From Streptomyces sp. NBC_00273 (GTDB lineage Bacteria > Actinomycetota > Actinomycetes > Streptomycetales > Streptomycetaceae): 64,000 nt of DNA. Below, piece after piece: positions 49,286-58,106 of this stretch. The position numbers and the translations under genes are program-made. The notes under the pieces are model-generated. The model was not told the DNA's origin and searched no databases. It saw only the letters and a program-made list of their open reading frames with translations. Location: assembly GCF_036178145.1 (NCBI RefSeq), contig NZ_CP108067.1:2790001-2854000 (forward strand). Reading direction: 5' to 3'. The stretch's first letter is position 1. Each line of letters starts with the position of its first letter.

Positions 49286-50740
49286 CTACCCTTTGAGTAA
49301 GGCGCGGCCGGGCAGGACGCACAGGACGTAGCACAGGGTGCCGGCGGCTCCGGTCGCCAGGAGCGCGAGCACGCTGTCGCCCAGGTACCGCTCCAGGAAG
49401 AGGAGTACGGCGGCCATCACCGCGCCGCCGAGCAGCGGCCAGGCGCAGGCCCGAGCGACGGTGCCCACGCGGATGCCGCCGCGGTGCAGGGCGAGGAGGA
49501 AGACCGGGACCACGACGACCCCGGCGACCAGGACGTGGCCCTGGGCCACTCCGACGATCCCGCCGGTGCGGGCGCCGATCACGAGGGCCGGGATCAGGAT
49601 GACCAGCCAGAGTGCCTGGACGCCGATGAGCGAGCTGCGCCGGCCGATGGCCACCAGGCAGTCGTAGGCGAGCTCGCAGCCGATGCGGACCAGGCCGAGC
49701 GCCATCAGCCAGGGCAGGGCCCGGGCGGCCGGCAGCCAGCGTTCACCGTAGATGAGCTCCACGACGGGGGCGGCGAGCGCGGCGAGCAGGACGCAGATCG
49801 GGACGGTACCGGCCATCACGACGCCGAGGGCGCGGGCGAATCCGGCGGCCAGCGCTTGCGGCGAGTCGGCCAGCCGGGAGAAGCCCGCGAAAGAGACGCG
49901 GCGGGCCGCTTCGGAGATGATGCGCACGGGCCAGCCGGAGATGTTGAAGGCGAGCACGTAGAAGCCCAGGGCGAGGGGGTCCAGGGCCGAGCCCACCACC
50001 ATGGTGTCCACGTTGACCACGCCGAGGGCGAGCATGCTGGCCCCGGCGAGCGGCAGCCCGAACTTCAGCAGGGCCCGGGCCTGTTCCCGGTCCCAACCGA
50101 ACTTCAGGGTGCCGGGCGCGGCGAGGCAGCAGCCGATGAGCGCGGCCACGTTGCCCACCACGGATCCCCAGGCGAAGCTCATGGCGCCCCAGCCGTCGAC
50201 GGCGAGCAGCAGGGTCACCGCGGTGCTGAGGACGAAGTTGAGCCCGTCGACGGCCATCCGCCGGCCCTGCGCGAACTCCCGGGTGAGGAAGCCGGCGGGG
50301 ACCTGGGAGAGTCCGTCGAGGACCACGCACAGGCACATCACCCGCAGGACGCCGGAGGCCTCGGGCGAGCCGAGCACCCCGGCCACCGCGGGGGCGACCG
50401 CGAACAGTACGGCGTACAGCAGGCAGCTGGAGGCGGCGCTGAGGGTGAGGACGGTCGGGGCGAAGCGGCGGGGGTCGCCCTCCCAGCGCACGATCGCCAG
50501 CGAGACGCCGAGTTCGTTGGCGGAGAGGAGGACCAGCAGGACCGTCTGGGCGATCCCGTACACGCCCCAGGCCTCGGGTCCGAGGAAGAAGCGGGCCAGG
50601 ACGATGCCGGTGGCGAAGTTGCCGAGGCGCATCACCACGGTGTTGATCAGGCTCCACTTGGCGGCGGAGCCGACCTTGCGCCCCAGTGAGGGCGGCGCCG
50701 CCGGGGTGGTGCTCTCGGTGTCCGCCGCGGGGCCGGTCAC
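49286..50740 (-). CDS. Wzx-type polysaccharide flippase (MOP superfamily)
   Basis: A 484-residue protein with about 12-14 membrane helices: KWSLINTVVMRLGNFATGIVLARFFLGPEAWGVYGIAQ at the N-terminus and conserved FGLPLAGASMLALGVVNVDTMVVGSALDP in the middle. This matches the polysaccharide transporter family that flips undecaprenyl-linked repeat units. It starts at a GTG coupled to the Wzz gene (4-bp overlap). Together with the polymerase fusion and Wzz proteins it completes a Wzx/Wzy-dependent export route. Confidence 0.93.
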   Translation of the reverse strand: MTGPAADTESTTPAAPPSLGRKVGSAAKWSLINTVVMRLGNFATGIVLARFFLGPEAWGVYGIAQTVLLVLLSANELGVSLAIVRWEGDPRRFAPTVLTLSAASSCLLYAVLFAVAPAVAGVLGSPEASGVLRVMCLCVVLDGLSQVPAGFLTREFAQGRRMAVDGLNFVLSTAVTLLLAVDGWGAMSFAWGSVVGNVAALIGCCLAAPGTLKFGWDREQARALLKFGLPLAGASMLALGVVNVDTMVVGSALDPLALGFYVLAFNISGWPVRIISEAARRVSFAGFSRLADSPQALAAGFARALGVVMAGTVPICVLLAALAAPVVELIYGERWLPAARALPWLMALGLVRIGCELAYDCLVAIGRRSSLIGVQALWLVILIPALVIGARTGGIVGVAQGHVLVAGVVVVPVFLLALHRGGIRVGTVARACAWPLLGGAVMAAVLLFLERYLGDSVLALLATGAAGTLCYVLCVLPGRALLKG

Positions 50741-51495
50741 GGCGATCCGGCCGTACGGGAGCCGGCGGCGGCGGAGCCGGCCGGGTGGGCGACGGTCATG
50801 CGCAGGGTGGCCGTCGGGTCACCGGCGTCGGCGTCGGCTCCCTCTCCGCTGTCGCCGCCCTCGCCGGGGGCGGGCCGGTGCTTGCCGGGCGATGCCCCAC
50901 GGCGCCCCCGGGCCTCCACGAAGAAGGTGGCCACCAGGCTGAGTACGAAGCCCAGCGCGCCCGCCATGACCAGGAACTGGAGCCTGGCCTTGGTCTGCGC
51001 CTCCGGCTTCTGGGGAGGCACGATCGTGGCCATCCGGATCATGGCGTCGGGGGTGACCGACTGCTGGGTCTGGAACTCCAGCAGCCGCTTCTCCGCGTAC
51101 TTGGTGAGGATCTCGTCCGACTTCAGCACGGCGGCCCGGTCGGTCCCGACGACGCTCAGCCACATGTAGGGGCCGAGCGCGTTGTCGGCGATCTTCGCCT
51201 CGTGCACTCCGGTGACGCCGAGGGACTTGAGGTCGGCCTTGGCGTCGTCGGAGTTGAGGTTGCGGGCCAGGCCGTCGGCCATGCCGGTGAGCGAGGCCTG
51301 GGTGCTCAGGAAGGGGTTGCCGTCGAAGGCCACCGTGGCCTTCTTCGAGTTCAGCAGGGTCACCGTGCTCTGCGACTGGTACTCCACCGGGACCAGCAGG
51401 TACACGGCGGCGGTGAGCGCCGCCGTGATCAGCAGTCCGGGCAGCAGCACGTACCAGCGTCTGCGCATGACCCGCCAGATCTCCGCGAGATCCAT
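50737..51495 (-). CDS. Wzz-type chain length determinant protein (copy 3)
   Basis: A 252-residue protein: EIWRVMRRRWYVLLPGLLITAALTAAVYLLV (first TM), EYQSQSTVTLLNSKKATVAF (start of the outer domain, as in the fusion protein), VPPQKPEAQTKARLQFLVMAGALGFVLSLVATFFVEA (Pro-rich motif and second TM). The cytoplasmic tail is Gly/Asp/Ala-rich without a kinase domain. The outer domain YQSQS...VTLLNS is closest to that of the 41656 fusion. Confidence 0.88.
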   Translation of the reverse strand: MDLAEIWRVMRRRWYVLLPGLLITAALTAAVYLLVPVEYQSQSTVTLLNSKKATVAFDGNPFLSTQASLTGMADGLARNLNSDDAKADLKSLGVTGVHEAKIADNALGPYMWLSVVGTDRAAVLKSDEILTKYAEKRLLEFQTQQSVTPDAMIRMATIVPPQKPEAQTKARLQFLVMAGALGFVLSLVATFFVEARGRRGASPGKHRPAPGEGGDSGEGADADAGDPTATLRMTVAHPAGSAAAGSRTAGSP

Positions 51496-51517
51496 GGTCT
51501 TCCCCTTCGAATTGCGT

Positions 51518-52660
51518 TTACAGCACGTGCTGCGGATCGGTGGCCGCCCCGCCCGACACGAGGTCGGTGGGGCGCGGCCGGGTGTGCGCGGGCGGTCCGT
51601 CGAGCAGGACCGCGGCGATGCGCTCGCTCGCCCGGCCGTCCCAGAGTTCGGGGCAGCGCGGCGCGGGCGGATCGTCGAGGACCCGGTTGACGGTGGCCGT
51701 GATGCGCTCCGGGTCCGTGCCCGCCAGCACGTTCGTGCCCTCCTCGACGGTGATGGGGCGCTCGGTGTTCTCCCGCAGGGTCACGCAGGGCACCCCCAGG
51801 GCGGTGGTCTCCTCCTGGATGCCCCCGGAGTCGGTGAGCACCACGCGCGCGGAGTCCTGCAGGGCGATGAAGTCGAGGTATCCGGCGGCCGGGACCAGCC
51901 GGATCCCGCCGGGCACGCCCAGTTCGGCGAGCCGCTCGGCGGCCCGCGGGTGCACGGGCAGCAGCAGCGGACAGCGGTCGGCGATCTCGCCCAGGGCCTT
52001 CAGCAGGCCGCGCAGCGCCCCGGGGTCGTCCACGTTGGCCGGCCGGTGCAGGGTGACCAGGCCGTATCCGCCGCGGGTGAGCCCGTACCGGTCCAGGACG
52101 TCCGACTGGCGGGCCCGGTCCAGGTTGGCGAGGAGGGTGTCGATCATGACGTTGCCGACGACGTGGATCTGGTCCTCCCGGTAGCCCTCCGCCCGCAGGT
52201 TCACGGCGGCGTCGGGCGAGGGCGCCAGCAGGTAGTCGCTGAGCCGGTCGGTGGCGACCCGGTTGACCTCTTCGGGCATGCTCCAGTCACGGCTGCGCAG
52301 CCCGGCCTCCACGTGGGCCAGCAGGGGGCCGGCCTTCGCGGTGACGAGGGCGCAGGCGAGGGTGGAGTTGATGTCGCCGACCACCACGACGGCGTCCGGG
52401 GCGAGTTCGTCGATCAGCGGCTCGAAGGCGGCCATCACCCGCCCGGTCTGCTGGGCGTGGCTGCCGGATCCGGCGCCCAGGTAGCGGTCGGGCGGGCGGA
52501 TGCCGAGGTCGCGGAAGAACACGTCGTTCATCGACTCGTCGTAGTGCTGCCCGGTGTGGACGAGGATCACCTCGGCGCCGCGGCGCTCCAGTGCGTCCAT
52601 CACCGGTTTGATCTTCATGTAGTTGGGCCGGGCCCCGGCCACGCAGACGATCCTGGTCAC
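51518..52660 (-). CDS. wecB: Non-hydrolysing UDP-GlcNAc 2-epimerase (WecB/WbpI type)
   Basis: A 380-residue protein with the family segments RIVCVAGARPNYMKIKPVMDAL, VHTGQHYDESMNDVFF, HVEAGLRSRDWSMPEEVNRVATDRLSDYLLAPS, VTLHRPANVDD and LTDSGGIQEETTALGVPCVTLRENTERP. It interconverts UDP-GlcNAc and UDP-ManNAc, or in WbpI acts on UDP-2,3-diacetamido-glucuronate. The second role would fit the other enzymes here. The start is the GTG at 52660, 4 bp after the dehydrogenase gene. Confidence 0.94.
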   Translation of the reverse strand: MTRIVCVAGARPNYMKIKPVMDALERRGAEVILVHTGQHYDESMNDVFFRDLGIRPPDRYLGAGSGSHAQQTGRVMAAFEPLIDELAPDAVVVVGDINSTLACALVTAKAGPLLAHVEAGLRSRDWSMPEEVNRVATDRLSDYLLAPSPDAAVNLRAEGYREDQIHVVGNVMIDTLLANLDRARQSDVLDRYGLTRGGYGLVTLHRPANVDDPGALRGLLKALGEIADRCPLLLPVHPRAAERLAELGVPGGIRLVPAAGYLDFIALQDSARVVLTDSGGIQEETTALGVPCVTLRENTERPITVEEGTNVLAGTDPERITATVNRVLDDPPAPRCPELWDGRASERIAAVLLDGPPAHTRPRPTDLVSGGAATDPQHVL

Positions 52661-52664
52661 GGGG

Positions 52665-53921
52665 TCAGAGCACCTCCACGGTGGGTCCGGAGACCCGGTT
52701 GCGGCAGTCGAGGACGAAGGAGGCGTGCTCGGTGACCATCTGGTAGTCGAAGGAGTCGTGGTCGGTGAGCAGGACCACGACGTCGGCGGCCGCCAGCTCC
52801 TTGCGGGTCGGCTCGACCCGCACGAGGCGGGCGTCGACCTTGATGCTCTCGACCACGTGGGGGTCGGCCGCGCGGACCTTCGCGCCCATGTCGAGGAGCA
52901 GCTGTGCGATCCGGACGGCGGGCGACTCGCGGGCGTCGCCGGTGTTCTTCTTGTACGCGAGCCCCAGCAGCAGGACCTTGGAGCCGTTGACCGAGCGGCG
53001 CTTGGCGTTGAGCGCGTCGATCACGCGGCGCGTCACGTACTCGGGCATGTGGTTGTTGATGTCGTTGGCGAGTTCGACGAAGCGGAAGTTCTGGCCGAGT
53101 TCGCGCTGCACCCGCCAGTTGAGGTACGAGGGGTCGATCGGCAGGCAGTGTCCGCCGACGCCCGGGCCGGGGGTGAACTTCATGAAGCCGAAGGGCTTGC
53201 TGGACGCCGCCTCGATGGCCTGCCAGACGTCGATGTCCAGGTGGCGGGCGAACATCGCGATCTCGTTGACGAGGGCGATGTTCACGTGCCGGAAGGTGTT
53301 CTCCAGCAGTTTGGCCAGCTCGGCCTCCTTGGGGGAACGCACCGGCACGGTGGTGTCGACGAGGTCCCCGTAGAAGGCCTCGACGGCCTTCAGGGAGCGG
53401 GCGTCGACGCCGGAGACCACCTTGGGGGTCTGCTGGAAGCCCCAGACGGTGTTGCCGGGGTCGATGCGCTCGGGGCTGTAGCCCAGGTGGAAGTCGGCGC
53501 CCGCGGCGAGCCCGGAGCCGTCCTCCAGGATGGGTGCGAACAGCTCCTCGGTGGTGCCCGGGTAGGTGGTGGACTCCAGGATGACGGTGGCACCCGGGCG
53601 CAGGAAGCGGGCCAGGGTGTGCGCCGACTCCTCGATGTAGCGCAGGTCCGGGGCTCCGTCCTGTAAGGGGGTGGGTACCGTGACGACGGCGACGTCGAAG
53701 CCGCCGCAGTCCCGGGCCAGTTCGCTGGGGCGGTAGGTGCCGCGCGCGAGCGCACGGGCCAGCCGTTCGGAGGAGACGTCCTCCACGTACGACTCACCGG
53801 CGGCGAGGCTCTTGACCCGCCGGGTGTCCACGTCGTACCCGATCACCTGGTGTCCGACTTCGGCGGCCCGGATGGCCAGGGGCAGTCCGACGTATCCCTG
53901 TCCCACGACGACGACGCGCAT
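52665..53921 (-). CDS. UDP-sugar 6-dehydrogenase (WbpA/WecC/Ugd family)
   Basis: A 418-residue enzyme: MRVVVVGQGYVGLPLAIRAAEVGH, VVTVPTPLQDG, LESTTYPGTTEEL, GYSPERIDPGN and catalytic Cys in GPGVGGHCLPIDPSYL, then AYKKNTGDARESPA. The TYPGTTEEL and GYSPERIDPGN forms match the UDP-HexNAc dehydrogenases (WbpA) better than UDP-glucose enzymes. It oxidises C6 to the uronic acid. The ATG overlaps the stop of the WecG/TagA gene by 1 nt (TGATG). Confidence 0.92.
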   Translation of the reverse strand: MRVVVVGQGYVGLPLAIRAAEVGHQVIGYDVDTRRVKSLAAGESYVEDVSSERLARALARGTYRPSELARDCGGFDVAVVTVPTPLQDGAPDLRYIEESAHTLARFLRPGATVILESTTYPGTTEELFAPILEDGSGLAAGADFHLGYSPERIDPGNTVWGFQQTPKVVSGVDARSLKAVEAFYGDLVDTTVPVRSPKEAELAKLLENTFRHVNIALVNEIAMFARHLDIDVWQAIEAASSKPFGFMKFTPGPGVGGHCLPIDPSYLNWRVQRELGQNFRFVELANDINNHMPEYVTRRVIDALNAKRRSVNGSKVLLLGLAYKKNTGDARESPAVRIAQLLLDMGAKVRAADPHVVESIKVDARLVRVEPTRKELAAADVVVLLTDHDSFDYQMVTEHASFVLDCRNRVSGPTVEVL

Positions 53922-54703
53922 CAGTAACTCCTGTTCGCGGAAGCGGAAGCGGAACCGGCAGACGGTGTGCGGTGGATGAGTTCCCGGACCGTCATGAGGA
54001 GGAAGGCCGCATTGGTGGTGAGGTAGCGCTTGCCCAGGCGGCGCGGTTCCTGGAGGGTGCGGTAGAACCATTCGAGCCCCATCCGCTGCCAGACCAGGGG
54101 GGCCCGCTTGGTGATGCCGGCGAGGATGTCGAAGGAGCCGCCGACGCCGTGGACGACGTGCGCGCCAGTGCGCTTGCCGTAGCCGGCGGTGAAGATCTCC
54201 TTCTTGGGCGAGGTCATGCCGAGGAACAGCAGCCGCGCCTGGCTGTCGGCGATCGCGTCGGCGATCGCCTCCTGGTCGCCGTCGCCGAAGTAGCCGTTGC
54301 GGCTGCCGGCCACCCGAAGCTTCGGGAAGCGCTCGGAGATCTGCCCGAGCATCATCTCCAGCACGTCCTCCTGGGCCCCGAGCAGGTAGACGGGGATGTC
54401 CGCCACCTCGGCGGCGGCCAGCAACCGCATGAACAGGTCGATTCCCGCGACCCGTTCGGGCAGCCTGACGCCCAGCACCCGGCCGGCCCAGACCACCGCC
54501 TGGCCGTCGGCCAGGACCAGGTCGCAGCCGGCGACCGCCTCGGCGAGGAGGGGGTCGCGCCGCATGTTGACCAGCTTGGCCGCGTTGACCATGCCGATCT
54601 CGATCTGTTCTCCGCGCCGCACCGCGTCCAGGCAGCGTTGCACGGTCTCGTCCATGGTCAGCGGGTCGAGCGGGACCCCGAAGAGGGACTGTCGTCGTGT
54701 CAT
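53921..54703 (-). CDS. WecG/TagA/CpsF family glycosyltransferase
   Basis: A 260-residue GT26 protein: SLFGVPLDPLTMDETVQRCLDAV, NAAKLVNMRRDPLLAEAVAGCDLVLADGQAVVWAGRVLG, RVAGIDLFMRLL, YLLGAQEDV, FLGMTSPKKEIF and the GGSFDILAG segment. Members transfer ManNAc or ManNAcA to a lipid-linked primer. Together with the 2-epimerase and the 6-dehydrogenase this indicates a ManNAcA-type second sugar. It is coupled at both ends. Confidence 0.93.
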   Translation of the reverse strand: MTRRQSLFGVPLDPLTMDETVQRCLDAVRRGEQIEIGMVNAAKLVNMRRDPLLAEAVAGCDLVLADGQAVVWAGRVLGVRLPERVAGIDLFMRLLAAAEVADIPVYLLGAQEDVLEMMLGQISERFPKLRVAGSRNGYFGDGDQEAIADAIADSQARLLFLGMTSPKKEIFTAGYGKRTGAHVVHGVGGSFDILAGITKRAPLVWQRMGLEWFYRTLQEPRRLGKRYLTTNAAFLLMTVRELIHRTPSAGSASASANRSY

Positions 54704-55869
54704 CTCTGGGGCCCTCCGAGCCAGGCGAAGAGCATCCAGCCGAACTCGTACGGGCGGCACTCGCGGTCCAACGCGCCGGGACGGAAGATCCGGTCGAGCG
54801 GGGCGAGCCGTGCTTGCGGTGCCACCTTGGTGGTGAGCCCGCGGGCGGCCCGGACGGCCTTCTTCGGGTCGCCGCGGTAGACCTTGCGCCAGGTGACGCC
54901 GAAGTCCTCGCGGATCATCGACTCCCGCGGGTTCCCGTGGGGATCCGCGAGTTCGGGCACGTCGGTCATCCAGCGCAGCCCGCGGCGGATCGCAGCACCG
55001 AAGTCCGTACCGCCCGCCTCGGCCAGGTCGAACAGTGCGGTCGGGGCCATCGCGTGCTGGTGCACGCTGTAGACCGGGTACCCCTCCACCAGGCCGCCCT
55101 CGCGGGCGTCGTAGTGCCACCACCACTGTCCGCCGTCGCCCTGCAGTTCGCAGATGCGGGCGGCGCAGGCGTCGGCGGCCGCGAGGGCCTGCGGGTCGTC
55201 GCCGCTCGCGTGCAGCCGGGCCAGCGCCTGCAGCGGATAGGTCTGGTCGGCGAAACAGGCCACGTGGGACCGGTAGCCGGGGACCAGCCCGGGCTCGGTG
55301 GCGTGCGGGAAGAGCGGGCTGTCGCCGACCCTGGCCGCCAGCAGCCGTACGCGGGCAGCCGCGAGGCGCTCCTCCACGTCCACCGCGGCGCGCGCGGCCG
55401 CGAGTGCGGAGAGCACCCAGGCCGCCTCGACCGTGTACTGCGGTCGCCCGGGTACGTCCAGCGCGGCCACCCGGTCGAGGGCGTCGGCCAGTTTGGGATG
55501 GCCGGTCTCCGCGGCGGCCCAGGCGATGAGCGCCGCGTCGCCGAGGTTCGTCACCCCGGGCAGCCGCTCCACGAGCACGCCCGTGAACTCCTCGGCGGTG
55601 CGCCCGCCGAAGAGCGGGCGCTGGCGGTCCTCGGGCAGGAAGCGGGCTCCCAGCGCGGTGATCGCCGCGTACCGGGTGCTCGTTCCCCGCTGCTCGAGGA
55701 CGGGAGTCCCCTCGGTCGAGATGACCCCTGCCCGGGTGAAGACGAAGGTCTCCGCCTCCGGCAGGTACATCGCCGGAAGCCCCGCCTCGGCCAGCGCGAG
55801 CAAGCGCTCGGCGAGGGCGTGCAGCGACGGATCCTCGTGGGCCAGTGCTCCTAATCGTGTGGTGTTCAT
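54700..55869 (-). CDS. Alpha/alpha-toroid-like protein of unknown function in polysaccharide operon
   Basis: A 389-residue protein with repeated helix pairs (LADALDRVAALDVPGRPQYTVEAAWVLSALAAARAAVD; ALFDLAEAGGTDFGAAIRRGLRWMTDVPEL) and WWWHYDAREGGLVEGYPVYSVHQHAMAP. These features recall six-hairpin/alpha-toroid glycosidases and epimerases, and HQHAM with acidic neighbours could form an active site. I do not know the reaction. It is the first gene of the minus-strand operon and overlaps the WecG gene by 4 bp. Confidence 0.8.
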   Translation of the reverse strand: MNTTRLGALAHEDPSLHALAERLLALAEAGLPAMYLPEAETFVFTRAGVISTEGTPVLEQRGTSTRYAAITALGARFLPEDRQRPLFGGRTAEEFTGVLVERLPGVTNLGDAALIAWAAAETGHPKLADALDRVAALDVPGRPQYTVEAAWVLSALAAARAAVDVEERLAAARVRLLAARVGDSPLFPHATEPGLVPGYRSHVACFADQTYPLQALARLHASGDDPQALAAADACAARICELQGDGGQWWWHYDAREGGLVEGYPVYSVHQHAMAPTALFDLAEAGGTDFGAAIRRGLRWMTDVPELADPHGNPRESMIREDFGVTWRKVYRGDPKKAVRAARGLTTKVAPQARLAPLDRIFRPGALDRECRPYEFGWMLFAWLGGPQR

Positions 55870-56301
55870 CGGGTCCCCACCCCGATTCCCCTGGTGCTCC
55901 CCGCACCCCGTATGTCCGAGCTGTACGGCTCCAACACACCTACCCCCTCTGTTCGTTCTCCTCGGACGGACCTGGCGGTCGTCACTCCGTGGAGGGGGAC
56001 TGCGCATGACGGCGTCCGCGCCCGCGGCGATGTCACGCCGACGGCACGAACCGTCCGGAGGCCGCGTCTGGATCCCCCCAGCGATGCCTCGGACCGGGAC
56101 ACGTGTGAACGGCAGTGTCAGCAGGCGCAGGTGTGCCCGCGCCGGCATGGCACTGCCCCGGTGCCCTCGTCGTACACAACCCCCCACTGAACATGGCCTG
56201 TTGCCTGCTCAGATCCCGTGTGCAGGGACACGTTATGCCCACGGATGTTCATTGATTGTGGTTTTGAGGAAATGCCGGTGCCCTAAATTGCCGACATTCC
56301 G
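55870..56301. other. 432-bp intergenic region with an AT-rich end
   Basis: Upstream of the minus-strand polysaccharide operon. No convincing gene is seen. The segment 56238-56300 is only about half GC, against over 70% around it, and contains an imperfect inverted repeat (GGAAATGCCGG / CCGACATTCC, about 56269-56300) just after the acetyltransferase stop. It may carry that gene's terminator and the operon promoter. Confidence 0.45.
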
Positions 56302-56901
56302 TCAGGTTCGCTCGATGAGCGAGCCGTCCTTCTCGTCGTGCAGCGCTCCGGTGCGCGGACACTCCCAGGTGCCCGGTTCCCCCTCGCGCTCGACCAGGCG
56401 GACCCCGGCCCGGCCCACCCAGCCGATCCGGCGGGCCGGTACGCCCGCGACGAGCGCGAAGTCCGGTACGTCCTTGGACACCACGGCGCCGGCCGCGACG
56501 AGCGCCCAGCGCCCGACGCGCACCCCGGCCACGCACACCGAGCGGGCCCCGAGCGAGGCCCCCTCGGCGACCACGACCCCGGCGGCCTCCCAGTCGCCGT
56601 CGCGCTTGATCCGGCCCTCGGGGTCGACCGCGCGCGGGTAGAAGTCGTTGGTGAGCACCGCCGCGGGGCCGATGAAGACCCCGTCGCCGAGGACCGCGGG
56701 CTCGTAGACGAGTGCGTAGTTCTGCAGCTTCACGTGGTCGCCGATCCGTACGCCGGGCCCTACGTACGCCCCGCGTCCCACGATGCACCCGCGCCCGAGC
56801 CGGGCCTCCTCGCGGATCTGCGCCAGATCCCAGATCGTGGTTCCCTCACCGAGCTCGGCGCTCTCGTCGACCTGGGAGGAGGGTTGGATACGGACACTCA
56901 C
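56302..56901 (-). CDS. Left-handed beta-helix acetyltransferase, WbpD/WlbB-like
   Basis: A 199-residue hexapeptide-repeat protein: SAELGEGTTIWDLAQIREEARLGRGCIVGRGAYVGPGVRIGDHVKLQNYALVYE and the catalytic His/Asn context FIGPAAVLTNDFYPRA. The WDLAQIREEA and NDFYPRA segments are typical of the enzymes that acetylate UDP-2-acetamido-3-amino-GlcNAcA. It thus completes the WbpA/B/E/D/I enzyme set of the locus although it is separate from both operons. The GTG at 56901 is the start. Confidence 0.9.
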   Translation of the reverse strand: MSVRIQPSSQVDESAELGEGTTIWDLAQIREEARLGRGCIVGRGAYVGPGVRIGDHVKLQNYALVYEPAVLGDGVFIGPAAVLTNDFYPRAVDPEGRIKRDGDWEAAGVVVAEGASLGARSVCVAGVRVGRWALVAAGAVVSKDVPDFALVAGVPARRIGWVGRAGVRLVEREGEPGTWECPRTGALHDEKDGSLIERT

Positions 56902-57081
56902 GGCGCGGTCCCCTTACGGCTGCGAGGCATGCGGAAGCACGGATGCACGGTGTACGGACGTACGCAGTGCGGGTGTACGAAGCGAGCATATGCGCCGACG
57001 GGTCGCCCCACCCGCAGATCAACCGACTGTTCACGCAACGCACTTGACCCCGGGCCGGGGCGAGGGGTCGGAGGCGGGCGC

Positions 57082-57111
57082 GCGTGAGCGGAACCGTGCT
57101 CCCGCTCACGC
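57082..57111. promoter_or_regulatory. Perfect 10-bp inverted repeat upstream of the channel gene
   Basis: GCGTGAGCGG (57082-57091) and CCGCTCACGC (57102-57111) pair perfectly around a 10-nt loop, about 107 bp before the channel start, in a 317-bp divergent gap. It may be an operator or a leader hairpin. Confidence 0.5.
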
Positions 57112-57218
57112 CCGCGTGCACCGGAGGGCGTAAGGAGGTGAAACCCGATCGGGCTTGCGGCGTTAGAGGGGTGGCCCGCCGTTTCGCCCGCGGCGCAGAC
57201 GAGAGTACGAGGAGCACG

Positions 57219-58106
57219 ATGACAGACCCGAGGCCGGCCGGACGTGGTCGGATGAAGCTGGCGGCCCGGTGCCGGGTGGCCACGGAGGCCCCCGCCTTCG
57301 GGATGGTCGTCTTCTGCGCGATCCTCTTCAACGCCGCGCTGATGGGGGTGGAGACGTACAGCGGGCTCGCCGCGGAGTACCGGCTCGTGCTACAGGGAGC
57401 GGAGAACTGCTGCCTGGCCCTGTTCACCCTGGAAATGCTGCTGCGCGTGGGCGCCTGCGCCGACCGGCCGAAAGCATTCTTCCGTGACCCGTGGAACCTC
57501 TTCGACCTCGCGGTCGTGGCCTCCGCCTTCGTCCCGCTCGTCCGGGAGAACACCACCCTGCTGCGGCTGCTGCGCCTGGCCCGGGTCCTGCGCACTGCCC
57601 GCTTCCTGCCCCACCTGCGCATCCTGCTGATCGCCGTCGGCCGCAGCCTGCCGGGCACCGCCAGCTTCCTGTTCGTCGGCGCGCTGGTGCTGTACGTGTA
57701 CGCCATGGTCGGCTGGGTGTGCTTCGCGCGGTCGGACCCCGGACACTACGGCTCGGTGGGCCGCGCGATGCTCACGCTCTTCCTGCTGACCACGCTCGAC
57801 GGCCTGACGGACGCCGTCCGGGCGGGACTGCAGATCTCCCGGCTGAGCATCATCTACTACGCCTCCTACGCGCTGCTGGCCTCCTTCGTACTGGTGAACG
57901 TACTCATCGGCGTCGTCCTCAACTCCCTCGACGAGGCGCGCGAGATGGAGGACGAGGCGAGCCGCGCCCCGGCGCCGGGCACGGATCCCGACGTCCGGGC
58001 GCGGATCGCCACCGCCCGCCGGGCCCTGGACGAGATCGAGGCGAGCCTGCCGGTGGCGGCCGACCGGCCGAAACGGCAGCTGGAGGCGTCCCGCACCGGG
58101 CCGTGA
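57219..58106 (+). CDS. Voltage-gated-type cation channel (bacterial ion transporter family)
   Basis: A 295-residue protein with six membrane helices. S4 carries regularly spaced arginines (RLLRLARVLRTARFLPHLRILL). The pore region reads LTLFLLTTLDGLTDAVRAGL, where sodium-selective NaChBac has TLESWAS at the filter. S6 (ASYALLASFVLVNVLIGVVLNSL) is followed by an acidic helix (LDEAREMEDEASR). It conducts cations in response to voltage by family analogy; the ion is not clear because of the divergent filter. The ATG at 57219 has GAGGAG upstream; an in-frame GTG just after a GGAGG at 57131 is less well spaced. Confidence 0.88.
   Translation: MTDPRPAGRGRMKLAARCRVATEAPAFGMVVFCAILFNAALMGVETYSGLAAEYRLVLQGAENCCLALFTLEMLLRVGACADRPKAFFRDPWNLFDLAVVASAFVPLVRENTTLLRLLRLARVLRTARFLPHLRILLIAVGRSLPGTASFLFVGALVLYVYAMVGWVCFARSDPGHYGSVGRAMLTLFLLTTLDGLTDAVRAGLQISRLSIIYYASYALLASFVLVNVLIGVVLNSLDEAREMEDEASRAPAPGTDPDVRARIATARRALDEIEASLPVAADRPKRQLEASRTGP

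Noticed and set aside
55894..56242. Short open frames in the 55870-56301 gap
   Set aside because: No ribosome site, no domain, atypical composition; treated as intergenic.
57131..57221. Strong AAGGAGG at about 57131 as the ribosome site for an earlier channel start
   Set aside because: The GTG is directly adjacent to the site, too close for initiation, while the ATG at 57219 has its own well-spaced GAGGAG and begins a normal-length protein.
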